Positions 8,601 to 17,515 are shown, numbered from the stretch's first letter. The stretch is DNA of 64,000 nt from Brotonthovivens ammoniilytica (GCF_025566885.1 NZ_JAOQJQ010000002.1:434001-498000), one strand, 5' to 3'. Made by a program: numbers and translations. The notes: generated from the sequence alone by a model not told the origin.

Positions 8601-11600
8601 TCAAAACGAAAACCGTTTTGCAACACCTGACGAGCAGAAAATCTTGTCGAGATATGTCGGTTGGGGCGGTATTCCCGAAGCCTTTGACGAACGAGCCGGA
8701 GCTTGGCATACAGAGTATGCAATGCTGAAAAATATCCTAACGCCGGAGGAATATGCGTCGGCAAGAGAAAGCACCTTGACCGCCTTTTACACTCCGCCCG
8801 AAGTATCTACCGCCATTTACAAGGTGTTGGAACAGATGGGATTTCAGGAGGGCAACCTGCTTGAGCCGTCCTGCGGTATCGGTAACTTCATCGGTATGCT
8901 GCCTAAGTCAATGGAAAACGCAAAGGTTTACGGTGTTGAGCTTGATACCATTTCAGCCGGTATCGCTCAGCAGCTTTATCAGAAATCTTCCATTGCGGCA
9001 CAGGGCTTTGAGGAAGTAAATGTCCCCGACAGCTTCTTTGACGGTGTTATCGGCAACGTGCCTTTCGGAGATTTCAAAGTCTCCGATAAACGATATGACA
9101 AGTACAACTTCTTAATCCACGATTATTTCTTTGCAAAATCGCTTGATAAATTACGACCCGGCGGTGTGATGGCTCTTGTGACAAGCAAAGGAACTATGGA
9201 CAAGGAAAACTCCAATGTCCGAAAATATATCGCACAGAGGGCGGAGCTTCTCGGAGCAATCAGACTTCCGAATGACACCTTCAAAGGCAATGCCGGAACA
9301 GAGGTTGTATCCGATATTCTGTTTTTGCAAAAGCGAGACAGGCTCATAGATATTGAACCGGATTGGGTTCATCTTGACACCGACGAAAACGGTATAAGGA
9401 TGAACTCATATTTTGTTCAGCACCCGGAAATGATACTCGGCGAAATGAAAATGGTAAGCGGTCGTTTCGGACCGGAAGCAACCTGTGAACCGTTTGAAAA
9501 TGCCGACCTTTCGGAGCTTTTGAACGAAGCAGTCTCAAACATTCACGGAGAAATCTCCGAATACGAGGTTGCCGACGAGCTGGAGGAAGAAGATAATTCT
9601 ATCCCGGCAGACCCTACGGTAAGGAACTTCTCTTACACAATTTTGGACGATAAAATCTATTTCCGTGAGAACTCCCGTATGTCCCCGGTGGAGGTATCGG
9701 CAACCGCCGAGAACCGTATCAAGGGTATGATTGGGATAAGAGATTGCGTTCGCAACCTGATTGAACTGCAAACCGAGGATTACCCCGACAGCGAAATCAA
9801 ACAGGCACAGGAAAAGCTGAACACTCTGTATGACAGCTTTACAAAGAAGTACGGACTGATTAACAGCCGTGCCAATACTTCCGCCTTTTCCGATGACAGC
9901 TCCTATGCTCTGCTCTCTGCTCTTGAGGTCTTGGACGAAAATGGCGAACTGGAACGCAAGGCGGATATGTTCTTCAAGAGAACGATTAAACCGCACAAGC
10001 CTGTAACGGAGGTTGACACCGCAGACGAAGCTCTCGCTGTCTCTATGGGCGAAAAAGCAGCCATTGATATGGCATATATGATGGAGTTGTCCGGCAAAAG
10101 TGAGGAAGAATTATTTTCTGACTTAAAGGGTGTTATCTTCTTAAATCCCCTTTATGAGTACGGCAATTCTTATGAGCCGAAGTATCTGATGGCAGACGAA
10201 TATCTGTCGGGCAATGTTCGTGAGAAGCTGGCAACAGCCAAAAGGTCTGCGACTCTGTATCCCGAAGATTACACCGTCAATGTGCAGGCACTTGAAAAGG
10301 TGCAGCCAAAGGATTTGACGGCAAGCGAGATTTCCGTAAGGCTCGGTGCGACTTGGATACCGCCCGAAATATTCCAACAGTTTATGTTTGAGTTTCTCGA
10401 TACGCCACGCTATGCACAGTGGAATATCAAGGTTCACTACTCTCAGTTTACCGGAGAATGGAACATTGAGGGAAAGAGCTATGACCGTTCCAATGTTAAA
10501 GCGTACAGCACATACGGCACTTCCCGTATCAACGCATATAAGATAATCGAGGAAACTCTGAACCTGAAAGATGTCCGTATCTTTGACTATATCGAAGATG
10601 ACGAGGGCAAAAAGAAAGCAGTTCTCAATAAAAAGGAAACGGCAATCGCACAGGCAAAGCAGGAACTCATAAAGCAGGGCTTTCAGGACTGGATATGGGA
10701 TGACCCTGCCCGCCGAGAAAAACTTACGAAAATGTATAACGAGAAATTCAATAGTATTCGTCCTCGTGAGTACGACGGAAGCCACATTGTTTTCAACGGT
10801 ATGAACCCGGAAATCGAACTCCGTGAACATCAGAAAAATGCGGTTGCACACATTCTGTACGGCGGCAATACGCTGTTGGCACACGCAGTCGGTGCAGGTA
10901 AAACTTTTGAGATGGTGGCGGCTGCTATGGAGTCCAAACGACTCGGACTTTGCAATAAGTCTCTGTTCGTAGTCCCGAATCACTTAACCGAGCAATGGGC
11001 GGCGGAGTTCTTGCAGCTCTATCCGGCGGCGAATATTCTTGTGGCGACAAAGCGAGATTTTGAGACCAAGAACCGCAAAAAGTTCTGCGGTCGAATTGCT
11101 ACGGGAGATTACGACGCAGTAATTATCGGTCATTCTCAGTTTGAGAAAATCCCGATGTCCATTGAAAGACAGAGGGCAATTCTTGAGCAACAGCTTGAAG
11201 AACTGACAGACGGTATTATGGATTTGAAGCGAAATCGTGGAGAAAACTTCTCCATTAAACAGCTTGAAAAGTCTAAAAAGTCCGTGAAGCAAAAGCTGGA
11301 AAAGCTCAACGACCAAAGCCGCAAGGACGATGTTGTTACCTTTGAAGAACTCGGTGTGGACAGGCTCTTTATTGACGAGAGTCATTATTACAAGAACCTC
11401 TACCTTTACACCAAAATGCGTAATGTGGGCGGTATCGCTCAGACGGAAGCACAGAAATCCTCCGACCTGTTTATGAAGTGCCGATACCTTGACGAGCTTA
11501 CAGGCGGTCGAGGAACGGTATTTGCAACCGGTACTCCTATCTCAAACAGTATGGTGGAACTCTATACCATTCAGCGATACTTGCAGTACAACACGCTTGT

Positions 11601-13290
11601 GAAAAACAATTTACAGCACTTCGACTCGTGGGCAAGTACCTTTGGAGAGACTGTAACAGCCGTAGAGCTTACCCCGGAGGGAACGGGTTACAGAGCGAAA
11701 ACCCGCTTTGCAAAATTCTATAACCTTCCGGAGCTTATGGCGATGTTTAAGGAGGTCGCCGACATTAAGACGGCGGATATGTTGGAATTGCCTGTGCCGG
11801 ATGCACACTTCCACAATGTTGCAGTCAAGCCGTCTGAAATGCAGAAAGAAATGGTTGCTTCCCTTGCGGAGCGAGCCGAGAAAGTCCGTGGTGGCGGTGT
11901 GGATTCGAGTGTAGATAATATGCTCAAAATCACAAACGACGGTAGAAAGTTGGCTCTTGACCAGCGTATGCTCAACGATATGCTGCCTGATTTTGAGGGC
12001 AGTAAAATCAACGCCTGCGTCGATAACATCTACCGTATTTGGGAGGAAACAGCCGATAAAAAATCAGCACAGCTTGTGTTCTGCGACCTTTCAACGCCAA
12101 AAAACGACGGCACATTCTCGGTATATAACGACATCAGAAAGAAGCTCATAGAGCGTGGTGTCCCCGAAAGCGAAGTCCGCTTTATCCACGAAGCAGATAC
12201 CGATGTGAAGAAAAAAGAACTGTTCCAAAAGACCCGTAAAGGCGAGGTCAGAGTGCTTCTCGGTTCTACGCAGAAGATGGGAGCTGGCACGAATGTTCAG
12301 GACAGACTTATCGCACTTCACGATGTGGATTGTCCGTGGAGACCGTCAGACTTGGAGCAGCGTTCCGGTCGAATTATCCGTCAGGGCAACTCAAACCCTG
12401 ATGTAGATATTTACCGCTATGTAACGGAGCAGACCTTTGACGCATATCTCTATCAGCTTGTAGAGGGAAAGCAAAAGTTCGCCAGTCAGATTATGACGAG
12501 CAAATCCCCGGTGCGTTCTGCCGAGGATATTGATGAAACCGCCCTGTCCTATGCAGAGATTAAAATGCTTGCCACCGGCAATCCGTATATTAAGGAGAAG
12601 ATGGATTTGGATATTCAAGTCCAAAAGCTGAAGCTCTTAAAATCCAACTTTCTATCTGAAAAATACGCTTTGGAAGATAAGATAATCAAATATTATCCGC
12701 AGCGAATTAAAGCTTTGGAAAACCGCATTGAAGGCTTGAAGCAAGATGTAGATACTGCGAAACAGCACCCGAAACCAACGGAAGACCGCTTTGTCGGTAT
12801 GGAGGTTAAGGGTGTTTTTTATTCCGAAAAAGCCGACGCCGGTAAAGCAATCATTGAAGCCTGCAAGCAGATGAACAGCCCCGACCCTATTCCTCTCGGC
12901 AAGTACCGAGGGTTTGAAACGGAGCTGCTTTTTAATACCGCAGAGCGAAATTATGAGGTTCGACTGAAAGGTGCAACAAGCAGAAATGTTCCTCTCGGCG
13001 ATGACGCATACGGCAATATTATCCGCCTCGATAACGGAATTGAGAGATTTGCCGAGAGCTTGTCGCTTGCGGAAAATGACCTTGAGAACACCAAAAATCA
13101 GTTGGAAACCGCAAAGAAAGAAGTCCAAAAACCATTTATCCAAGAGGAAGAATTGAAAACAAAGCTTGCCCGACTGGACGAGCTGAATATTCTGCTCAAT
13201 ATGGATAAGCGAGAAAACGAAATTGTCGGCGGCGAACCCGATGAGGGCGAAGTGCCGAACACACGAAAGGAGAAAACCTATGAACGATAA
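5626..13290 (+). CDS. Giant DNA methylase / SNF2-type helicase fusion, 2554 aa
   Basis: GTG start at 5626, 8 bases after AAGGAGGTG. Order of parts: N-terminal LPD-type domain (about 1-270); a disordered Glu/Ser/Asp/Gly-rich linker (about 276-393) whose DNA also encodes TnpV in another frame; more LPD-type domains (about 400-900); an N6-adenine methylase domain with SAM motif LLEPSCGIGNF near 1080 and a catalytic-loop equivalent NVPF near 1143 instead of NPPY; an SF2/SNF2 helicase with HAVGAGKT near 1752, IDESH near 1915, ATGTPISNS near 1967 and QRSGRIIRQGN near 2245; and a C-terminal coiled coil. Homologues are the largest gene of Tn1549-like ICEs, thought to protect or process the transferred DNA. 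Whether the NVPF loop still methylates is unclear. Confidence 0.93.
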   Translation: MARKFDLISELYERTCFAVTDNPVYWQSFLKTAGRNFRLRFDEQLLIYAQRPDATAVLEIERWNGTFGRWVNRGAKGIAVFEDADRSRQRLIHYFDISDTHESRYSRPVPIWEMRPEFEAEVIETLENTFGAVNDTTSIENVVKESIANAVEDNIADYISDFMSLGAGSDIEYLSANEANALYLELVRNSVSYMVMARLGLDADKVYSPDDFAGISSFNSQEVLNAVGIATSDIAEMALLPVSRTISTLSKENRIIDEQGQSEYNKDIKDERSQSDERNHIHDGGRLQSSEPEAAGADGSDSRQMVADEENLSEGTSQNPVLQSSDERDSEQSLGGGSAESQRTGENSRKADGTESRTDGADEGGRYDEMGSPDEQHQELGTGNREETGNIRLEYYDRNHENKSLPFFGGDDTIREILGTTPHLSASKEEIKDFYERNRDNATRTEYIKGIFNNDYTQLPLSNGRLVGYKTFQNVLHLWEGEYENRTAQSFYDWGVIAQHFEAMRLLGELTDTMKPLPSMDGQLTLIMGNQAEKQKTSAFTFSQEIIDAVLTRGSGVSEGKMRIYEQFEKSLSAKENADFLKNEYGWGGSYPVIIGAGIDEQHDGKGITISKGIGSDKPHITLSWSQVEKRIGDLIRMDRYLNPKEKEQYPEWLEKQEERRAELAEQRKNREILSTAPPEPENKEDEPEAQYEYHLGDSVYIGASQYEILSFDENRVMLYDFDMPLFNKELSREEFDRKVRENPMNDHLKVSVLPAEEKTVTGENETQNDTETVQDFSPKTGYDDAFFIDRYNESVTWMYYNPDSNAGGQYVTNTLSFDEIQQAAREYDSTEDFFDYLGSIANQELADVGTEWFEDADREFHRTPDLTDCTSATMETLIKNAERADMVATNIGNVPIEDYREIVATQNGFDSYEEMYNEGVRIGNGYDKEPEPIVPAWEQKKKSKVKSFDLHPDIPMSERHNFDLANNQVEEVNKKERFHRNYAAIKVLKDCQNENRFATPDEQKILSRYVGWGGIPEAFDERAGAWHTEYAMLKNILTPEEYASARESTLTAFYTPPEVSTAIYKVLEQMGFQEGNLLEPSCGIGNFIGMLPKSMENAKVYGVELDTISAGIAQQLYQKSSIAAQGFEEVNVPDSFFDGVIGNVPFGDFKVSDKRYDKYNFLIHDYFFAKSLDKLRPGGVMALVTSKGTMDKENSNVRKYIAQRAELLGAIRLPNDTFKGNAGTEVVSDILFLQKRDRLIDIEPDWVHLDTDENGIRMNSYFVQHPEMILGEMKMVSGRFGPEATCEPFENADLSELLNEAVSNIHGEISEYEVADELEEEDNSIPADPTVRNFSYTILDDKIYFRENSRMSPVEVSATAENRIKGMIGIRDCVRNLIELQTEDYPDSEIKQAQEKLNTLYDSFTKKYGLINSRANTSAFSDDSSYALLSALEVLDENGELERKADMFFKRTIKPHKPVTEVDTADEALAVSMGEKAAIDMAYMMELSGKSEEELFSDLKGVIFLNPLYEYGNSYEPKYLMADEYLSGNVREKLATAKRSATLYPEDYTVNVQALEKVQPKDLTASEISVRLGATWIPPEIFQQFMFEFLDTPRYAQWNIKVHYSQFTGEWNIEGKSYDRSNVKAYSTYGTSRINAYKIIEETLNLKDVRIFDYIEDDEGKKKAVLNKKETAIAQAKQELIKQGFQDWIWDDPARREKLTKMYNEKFNSIRPREYDGSHIVFNGMNPEIELREHQKNAVAHILYGGNTLLAHAVGAGKTFEMVAAAMESKRLGLCNKSLFVVPNHLTEQWAAEFLQLYPAANILVATKRDFETKNRKKFCGRIATGDYDAVIIGHSQFEKIPMSIERQRAILEQQLEELTDGIMDLKRNRGENFSIKQLEKSKKSVKQKLEKLNDQSRKDDVVTFEELGVDRLFIDESHYYKNLYLYTKMRNVGGIAQTEAQKSSDLFMKCRYLDELTGGRGTVFATGTPISNSMVELYTIQRYLQYNTLVKNNLQHFDSWASTFGETVTAVELTPEGTGYRAKTRFAKFYNLPELMAMFKEVADIKTADMLELPVPDAHFHNVAVKPSEMQKEMVASLAERAEKVRGGGVDSSVDNMLKITNDGRKLALDQRMLNDMLPDFEGSKINACVDNIYRIWEETADKKSAQLVFCDLSTPKNDGTFSVYNDIRKKLIERGVPESEVRFIHEADTDVKKKELFQKTRKGEVRVLLGSTQKMGAGTNVQDRLIALHDVDCPWRPSDLEQRSGRIIRQGNSNPDVDIYRYVTEQTFDAYLYQLVEGKQKFASQIMTSKSPVRSAEDIDETALSYAEIKMLATGNPYIKEKMDLDIQVQKLKLLKSNFLSEKYALEDKIIKYYPQRIKALENRIEGLKQDVDTAKQHPKPTEDRFVGMEVKGVFYSEKADAGKAIIEACKQMNSPDPIPLGKYRGFETELLFNTAERNYEVRLKGATSRNVPLGDDAYGNIIRLDNGIERFAESLSLAENDLENTKNQLETAKKEVQKPFIQEEELKTKLARLDELNILLNMDKRENEIVGGEPDEGEVPNTRKEKTYER
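6452..6805 (+). CDS. TnpV-family transposon-encoded protein nested in the giant gene
   Basis: A 117-codon gene lying entirely inside the methylase-helicase gene, shifted by one base. The ATG at 6452 has its own AAAGGAG ribosome site 8 bases upstream. The product has the TnpV pattern as I know it: PDLKLPE-like start (here NLPNLKLPEQ), GRWSQMRRTYLKEH, LLTKGILNSHL, and the highly characteristic QMKAEDMMKWVRLMNNIRNSAQEIV ending. It is helical and charged, about the family's usual length. TnpV function is unknown. The host frame encodes only disordered linker here, which is what one expects when a constrained protein is overprinted on a permissive one. The alternative is a chance ORF, but the match to the family pattern argues against that. 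Confidence 0.8.
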   Translation: MSEITYTMVGDYNLPNLKLPEQTEVTLGRWSQMRRTYLKEHHKILYYNLLTKGILNSHLAEVQQRASELEKTLVKQMAQKAGLTEQMKAEDMMKWVRLMNNIRNSAQEIVKKQVIFA

Positions 13291-13672
13291 AATGACACCC
13301 GATAAGGAAAGAGAAAACTGCCCTTGCAGAAAAGCAATCATTAACCCTTTTGATGCAATGATGATGGTTGTGGTCAGGAGACTTGATAAAGCATATCTCG
13401 AATTAAAAAGAAGCAAACCGCCCGCAAAGGAAGCAGAATTTGCCCTTAGAAATGCAAAGCTTTCTTTCTACGGAGAGTTGGTTCGACAGAGCATTGAAAC
13501 GGTGTTTTCGCCGGAAGAAATCATTGCTTTGTATGAAAACGACGACCTTGCGGGAGGTGCTTGGACTGTTTGGAATGACATCGGCTGCCCTGTTGATAAG
13601 ATACTCATTATCATTGCAAAGCTCAGTATCAACGAACCGATACAGAAAGCGGTTGCCGATTTGCTGATGTAA
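13280..13672 (+). CDS. ICE backbone protein of unknown function, 130 aa
   Basis: Overlaps the end of the giant gene by 11 bases; the ATG at 13280 is chosen because AAAGGAG lies 6 bases before it. The N-terminus contains a CPCRKAIINPFDAMMMVVVRRLDKAYLELKR segment, and the rest is predicted helical (ALRNAKLSFYGELVRQSIETVF, DDLAGGAWTVWNDI). It occurs between the methylase-helicase gene and the Toprim gene, so it may assist DNA handling, but no motif supports a specific role. Confidence 0.7.
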   Translation: MNDKMTPDKERENCPCRKAIINPFDAMMMVVVRRLDKAYLELKRSKPPAKEAEFALRNAKLSFYGELVRQSIETVFSPEEIIALYENDDLAGGAWTVWNDIGCPVDKILIIIAKLSINEPIQKAVADLLM

Positions 13673-13688
13673 AAAGGCGGTGATACCT

Positions 13689-14642
13689 ATGCCGTATATT
13701 GCACCGGAAGTCATAACCGAAGCCAAACGAATGGATTTATTAACCTATCTCAGAGAGTATGAACCGGGCGAGCTTGTCAAGTTTTCAAGCAACACCTACA
13801 CCACAAGAACCCACGACAGTTTGAAGATTTCCAACGGAAAATGGATGTGGTGGTCGAGAGGTATCGGGGGCAAATCCGCCCTCGATTACCTTATCAAAGT
13901 CCGTGGAATGGATTTTGTGCAGGCGGTTCAGACCATTATGGGAAACGGTTCAGTCAGCTTTCCGACTTGTGAAAACATCAAAAGCTATGAGGAACAACCC
14001 TTGCTTCTGCCTGAAAAAAGTCCTACTGCCGATGTGGTATTTGATTACCTTTTCGGGCGTGGGATTGATTATGAAATCATCAACCACTGTTTGGAACAGG
14101 AGCTAATCATTGAGTCGCTCCCATATCACAATGCTGTTTTTATCGGCTATGACGAGAACAAAGAACCTAAATACGCCGCTTACAGAGCAACAAATCAATC
14201 AAGGATTATGGGCGACTGCACCGGCAGTAAAAAGCAATATTCTTTCCGCCTGACTGCCGAAAACACCGGAGAGGTTCATCTTTTTGAGTGTGCCATTGAC
14301 CTGCTTTCCTATGCAACTTTGATGAAGCTGGAGGGCAAAGACTGGCGACAGTTTAACCTTGTTTCTCTTGCGGGAGTGTATTCCCCAAAGCAGAAAATCG
14401 AGGACTCAAAAGTGCCTGTTACACTCGGCAGGCTGCTTGAAAAAGACAAAACAATCAAGCGAATTGTTCTTCATTTGGATAATGATATTGCTGGAAGAAA
14501 AGCAACCAAAGCGTTGCAGACTATTCTCTCAGATAAGTATGAAGTCGTTGATGACCCTCCCCAATACGGGAAAGATGTCAACGACTTTCTTTGTAAACGC
14601 TTGGGAATAAAAGATAAAACCGAAAGGAGTTTTGCACGATGA
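13689..14642 (+). CDS. DUF3991 / Toprim-domain primase-like protein, 317 aa
   Basis: ATG at 13689 behind AAGGCGGTG. The N-terminal part has the DUF3991 pattern: RMDLLTYLREYEPGEL, then a beta segment with WMWWSRGIGGKSALDYLIKVRGM. The C-terminal half is a Toprim-type fold: LFECAIDLLSYATL (Toprim acidic strand, here E-x-x-x-D), then RIVLHLDNDIAGRKATKAL with the D-x-D motif, and a CK-LGIKD tail. Such proteins resemble the DNA-binding and Toprim parts of DnaG and are common in Clostridial ICEs, where they are thought to prime complementary-strand synthesis after transfer; no zinc ribbon or helicase is attached. The stop overlaps the next start (ATGA). Confidence 0.85.
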   Translation: MPYIAPEVITEAKRMDLLTYLREYEPGELVKFSSNTYTTRTHDSLKISNGKWMWWSRGIGGKSALDYLIKVRGMDFVQAVQTIMGNGSVSFPTCENIKSYEEQPLLLPEKSPTADVVFDYLFGRGIDYEIINHCLEQELIIESLPYHNAVFIGYDENKEPKYAAYRATNQSRIMGDCTGSKKQYSFRLTAENTGEVHLFECAIDLLSYATLMKLEGKDWRQFNLVSLAGVYSPKQKIEDSKVPVTLGRLLEKDKTIKRIVLHLDNDIAGRKATKALQTILSDKYEVVDDPPQYGKDVNDFLCKRLGIKDKTERSFAR

Positions 14643-15556
14643 AACTAAAAGAAATCAGAGAAATGTACCCGGAGGGTACGCAGATTGTACTCACTGAAAT
14701 GGCTGGCGAAAGTCAAATGCCCTACGGTCTGAAAGGAACGGTTAAGTTCGTTGACGACGCCGGACAGATTCATATGAGTTGGGAAAACGGAAGCTCTCTC
14801 GCTTTGAATATTCACGAAGATACCTTTGAAAAGGTCGAAGCACCGGAGAAGATTTCCGTCATTCTCGTTGAGCCGGGCAGGTATCCGAAGCTCATTGAAA
14901 TCGAGGATACGCTGGAAGCAATGCAGTCTCTTGTGGAGGGAGATATTGAAGAATATATGCCCTTTGAGGACGAGGTTGCCATCATCTGCAACGATGAAGG
15001 AAAGATGAACGGCTTGCCGCTGAACAGGGCTGTTTATTCCGAGCCTGAGAATGTTGAGATGAGTTATCCGCAGTTGAAAGCTCATTTCCGGCAGGCAGAA
15101 AAAGAAAGAAACCACACGACCGGATATATTGTTTTTACGGCTGACAGCTTTGACAAGCCTTACACAGAAGAACAAAGAACCTATGTTGTCAGCAGTAACA
15201 ATAAGGCTTTCATTGAGGGTATGGGCGGATATTCTATCTATGCTTCTTCCCTTGACGGTTCGGATAAATGTGTGCGACTGGAAGCATATATGGCTGATGA
15301 ACACGGCGGCAAGGACGGTTGGAAGATTGAAAAATGTTATGTAAAAGACGACAGCAACCGTGAAATGCTCGACATTATTGCCGGCAAGTTCTTCATTGCA
15401 TACGCACCGATTGAGTCGGAAAAGTTTCTCAGTATGCCGAAAGAACTGGCTCGTAAGTACGAGGAAAAGTTCAAATATCCGGAGAGGTTTTACAAGTCTT
15501 TGGACGGTATTGAAGCAAAGCCGTATAAGCCGGTCTCCAAGGATATGGAGAGATAA
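14639..15556 (+). CDS. DUF4314 + DUF3846 protein, 305 aa
   Basis: Begins at ATG 14639, overlapping the previous stop. Residues 1-70 form a DUF4314-like domain (YPEGTQIVLTEMAGE, GLKGTVKFVDDAGQIHMSWENGSSLAL). Residues about 75-145 form a DUF3846-like domain (ISVILVEPGRYPKLIEI, LVEGDIEEYMPF, VAIICNDEGKMNGLPLNRAV). The remaining 160 residues hold a separate globular part with a TEEQRTYVVSSNNKAF strand. All three occur with conjugation genes of Firmicutes. DUF3846 proteins are sometimes discussed as anti-defence factors; nothing in the sequence proves that. It is the last gene before the oriT candidate. Confidence 0.85.
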   Translation: MKLKEIREMYPEGTQIVLTEMAGESQMPYGLKGTVKFVDDAGQIHMSWENGSSLALNIHEDTFEKVEAPEKISVILVEPGRYPKLIEIEDTLEAMQSLVEGDIEEYMPFEDEVAIICNDEGKMNGLPLNRAVYSEPENVEMSYPQLKAHFRQAEKERNHTTGYIVFTADSFDKPYTEEQRTYVVSSNNKAFIEGMGGYSIYASSLDGSDKCVRLEAYMADEHGGKDGWKIEKCYVKDDSNREMLDIIAGKFFIAYAPIESEKFLSMPKELARKYEEKFKYPERFYKSLDGIEAKPYKPVSKDMER

Positions 15557-15688
15557 GAGTCAATCTATGGGGCAACCCTGAGTGTCTGCATAATCTTAGC
15601 GAGCAGACCATTTATGGACAGGAATGTCCAAAACGGTACACTCGTTAGGGGTTGCCCCTAATACCCCAAGCAAGAAAGGAGTAAAGCA
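15557..15688. other. Candidate origin of transfer (oriT): nested inverted repeats
   Basis: A 132-base gap between the DUF3846 gene and the relaxosome genes. Outer arms are 15569-15584 (ggggcaaccctgagtg) and 15639-15658 (ending ggggttgcccc). Inside are gtctgc 15584-15589 pairing with gcagac 15603-15608, and tggaca 15615-15620 pairing with tgtcca 15625-15630 across a ggaa loop. This predicts a branched cruciform. Location just before mobC and relaxase genes is where many mobilisable systems nick. No known nic consensus is recognised, so the exact site is not given; the structure could instead be an RNA leader for the downstream genes. Confidence 0.5.
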
Positions 15689-15832
15689 ATGCGGGAGATA
15701 GTATTGGTTGCCGCCGGGTTAATCATCGGCGGCTTTTTCGGAGTAACAACAATGTGCCTGTTTCAGATAAACCGGGACAGGCACTATATTAACAGAAAGG
15801 ACAGCGATAAAAATGAGCAAGAGAAACATTGA
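15689..15832 (+). CDS. DUF3789-type small membrane protein, 47 aa
   Basis: ATG at 15689 with AAGGAG 7 bases upstream. The product has one membrane span (IVLVAAGLIIGGFFGVTTMCLF) and a charged cytoplasmic tail rich in R, D, K and E. This matches the DUF3789 pattern seen beside mobilisation genes in Clostridial elements. Its last 20 bases overlap the start of the MobC gene, so the two are translationally coupled. Role unknown; possibly placing the relaxosome at the membrane. Confidence 0.7.
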   Translation: MREIVLVAAGLIIGGFFGVTTMCLFQINRDRHYINRKDSDKNEQEKH

Positions 15833-16154
15833 AAAGCACATTCTGATGAACAAGGCAGAAGCTCAGGATTTGCAGAAAAAAGCAAAGCGGGCGTGTCTTT
15901 CCGAAGGCGGTCTTATCCGTTTGCTTCTCAAAGGATACGAGCCGAGAGAAAAGCCCGACGAAAGATTTTACGATGTTATGCGTGAGTTATCTGCTATCGG
16001 GAACAACATCAATCAGCTTGCGGTAAAAGCAAATTCCCTCGGATTTGTTGACGCACCGCAGCTCAAAAAGGAAGCCGAGCGTTGGCACAAGTTTCAGGCT
16101 GATGTGGAGCGTACTTTTTTAAGACCCGATAAGAGCGATATGAAATGGCAGTAA
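15813..16154 (+). CDS. MobC-like relaxosome accessory protein, 113 aa
   Basis: Small DNA-binding accessory factor expected to bind oriT and open it for the relaxase. The sequence shows an N-terminal basic ribbon-helix-helix-like part (HILMNKAEAQDLQKKAKRACLSEGGLIRLLLKGYEP) and the MobC signature region DVMRELSAIGNNINQLAVKANSLG, followed by an amphipathic helix ending DVERTFLRP. Length is normal for the family. It overlaps DUF3789 upstream and the relaxase downstream by 10 bases. Ribosome site AAAGGACAGCGA precedes the ATG. Confidence 0.88.
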   Translation: MSKRNIEKHILMNKAEAQDLQKKAKRACLSEGGLIRLLLKGYEPREKPDERFYDVMRELSAIGNNINQLAVKANSLGFVDAPQLKKEAERWHKFQADVERTFLRPDKSDMKWQ

Positions 16155-17515
16155 GTAAATTGTGGTCGGTCACATCAAGGCTCGGTCAGGTAATCGACTA
16201 TGCCGCCAATCCCGAAAAGACTGCGACAGACATTTACACCGAGGAACAGTATCAGGCTCTCCGTGATGTTCTCAGCTATGCAAAGGACGAAGAAAAAACT
16301 GAGCGTGAGTTTTTCGTTGAGGGTATCAACTGCAATCCGGCGACCGCAAGAGACCAGTTTGTGTCTGTGAAAAAAGCATACGGCAAAGACGATGGCATTC
16401 AAGCCTATCACGGATACCTGAGCTTTAAGGAACAGGATATTTCCCCGGAGCTTGCACAGAAAATCGGAATGGAATTTGCAAACGAAGTGTGGGGCAAAAG
16501 ATTTCAGGTGGTGGTTACTACTCATCTGAACACAAAGCACCTGCACTGCCACTATGTAATCAATTCCGTTTCCTTTGTGGACGGTAAGCGATTATGGGGA
16601 GACGAAAAAGCGTGGTTCAAGTTCCGCTTGGTTGCCGACCGTCTCTGTGAAAAGTACGGACTGTATTACAATCCGAACCCGAACCGCAGTAAGCAATCCT
16701 CATATTACTACAAGCAGGAACAAGCCGGTATGCCGAGCCGATACTCCATTACCCGTGACGCCATTGATGAAGCGATTGCACACAGCACTAACTTAAAGAC
16801 CTTTGATTATATCCTGACGCAGATGGGCTATGAGCATTGTCTCAGCGACAGCCGAAAGTATTGGACGATTGTTCCGAAAGGATACAAGAAGCCGATACGA
16901 CTTAAATCCCTCGGAGAGAATTATACCGAGGACGCAATCAAGCGTAGGCTGACGGAAAATCAAAAGGTTCTCATCGTTCCTTTTGTAAAGGAAACGGTAA
17001 GAGTCACACAGTACCGATTGCCCACAAGAGAACACAAAATCAAAAAGGTCGGCGGACTGTATGGGCTGTATCTGCATTACTGCTATAAACTCGGTTATCT
17101 GCCGAAATATAAAAAACAGAATACCGCAAGGCTTCACTATCTTTTGAAAGAAGATTTACTGAAGCTGGACAAAATCACTCAGGAGACAAGGCTGCTTGGA
17201 CGGGAGAACATTTCTACCGACGAGCAGCTTTTCTCATATAAAGAGTCCGTATTGTCGCAAATCAAATCCCTGACTGACGATAGAACGCACCTGCGAAAAC
17301 AGTTAAGAAGAAATTTGAGTGACGATGAGCTATCAAATGTCAAAGAGCAGATTACGGCAATCACGAGCAAGCTGTGGACTCTCCGAAAAGAGGTCGGTCT
17401 TTGTGATGACATAGCCGAAAGGTCAAAGGTCATTGAAGCCAACCTTGAAACGGTAAGAGCTTACGAAGAAAAACAAGAACGAAAGGAGCAGAACCGTAAT
17501 GACAAACGGAGGTGA
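16145..17515 (+). CDS. Relaxase / mobilisation nuclease (MOBP-type), 456 aa
   Basis: Nicks oriT and remains covalently on the 5' end to pilot DNA into the recipient. The N-terminal nuclease domain (1 to about 230) has the metal-binding histidine motif HLNTKHLHCHYVINS near residues 125-140, and the preceding YHGYLSFKEQDISPE strand of the MobA/VirD2 family. The catalytic tyrosine should be in the first 40 residues; VIDYAANPEKT offers one candidate. The C-terminal 150 residues form a coiled coil (SVLSQIKSLTDDRTHLRKQL) with a charged tail. It overlaps the mobC-like gene by 10 bases and the PcfB-like gene by 17, consistent with one operon. Confidence 0.92.
   Translation: MAVSKLWSVTSRLGQVIDYAANPEKTATDIYTEEQYQALRDVLSYAKDEEKTEREFFVEGINCNPATARDQFVSVKKAYGKDDGIQAYHGYLSFKEQDISPELAQKIGMEFANEVWGKRFQVVVTTHLNTKHLHCHYVINSVSFVDGKRLWGDEKAWFKFRLVADRLCEKYGLYYNPNPNRSKQSSYYYKQEQAGMPSRYSITRDAIDEAIAHSTNLKTFDYILTQMGYEHCLSDSRKYWTIVPKGYKKPIRLKSLGENYTEDAIKRRLTENQKVLIVPFVKETVRVTQYRLPTREHKIKKVGGLYGLYLHYCYKLGYLPKYKKQNTARLHYLLKEDLLKLDKITQETRLLGRENISTDEQLFSYKESVLSQIKSLTDDRTHLRKQLRRNLSDDELSNVKEQITAITSKLWTLRKEVGLCDDIAERSKVIEANLETVRAYEEKQERKEQNRNDKRR

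Noticed and set aside
10141..10983. A 280-codon open frame antisense to the methylase-helicase gene
   Set aside because: Cys- and Phe-rich low-quality translation typical of antisense shadow, no start signal.
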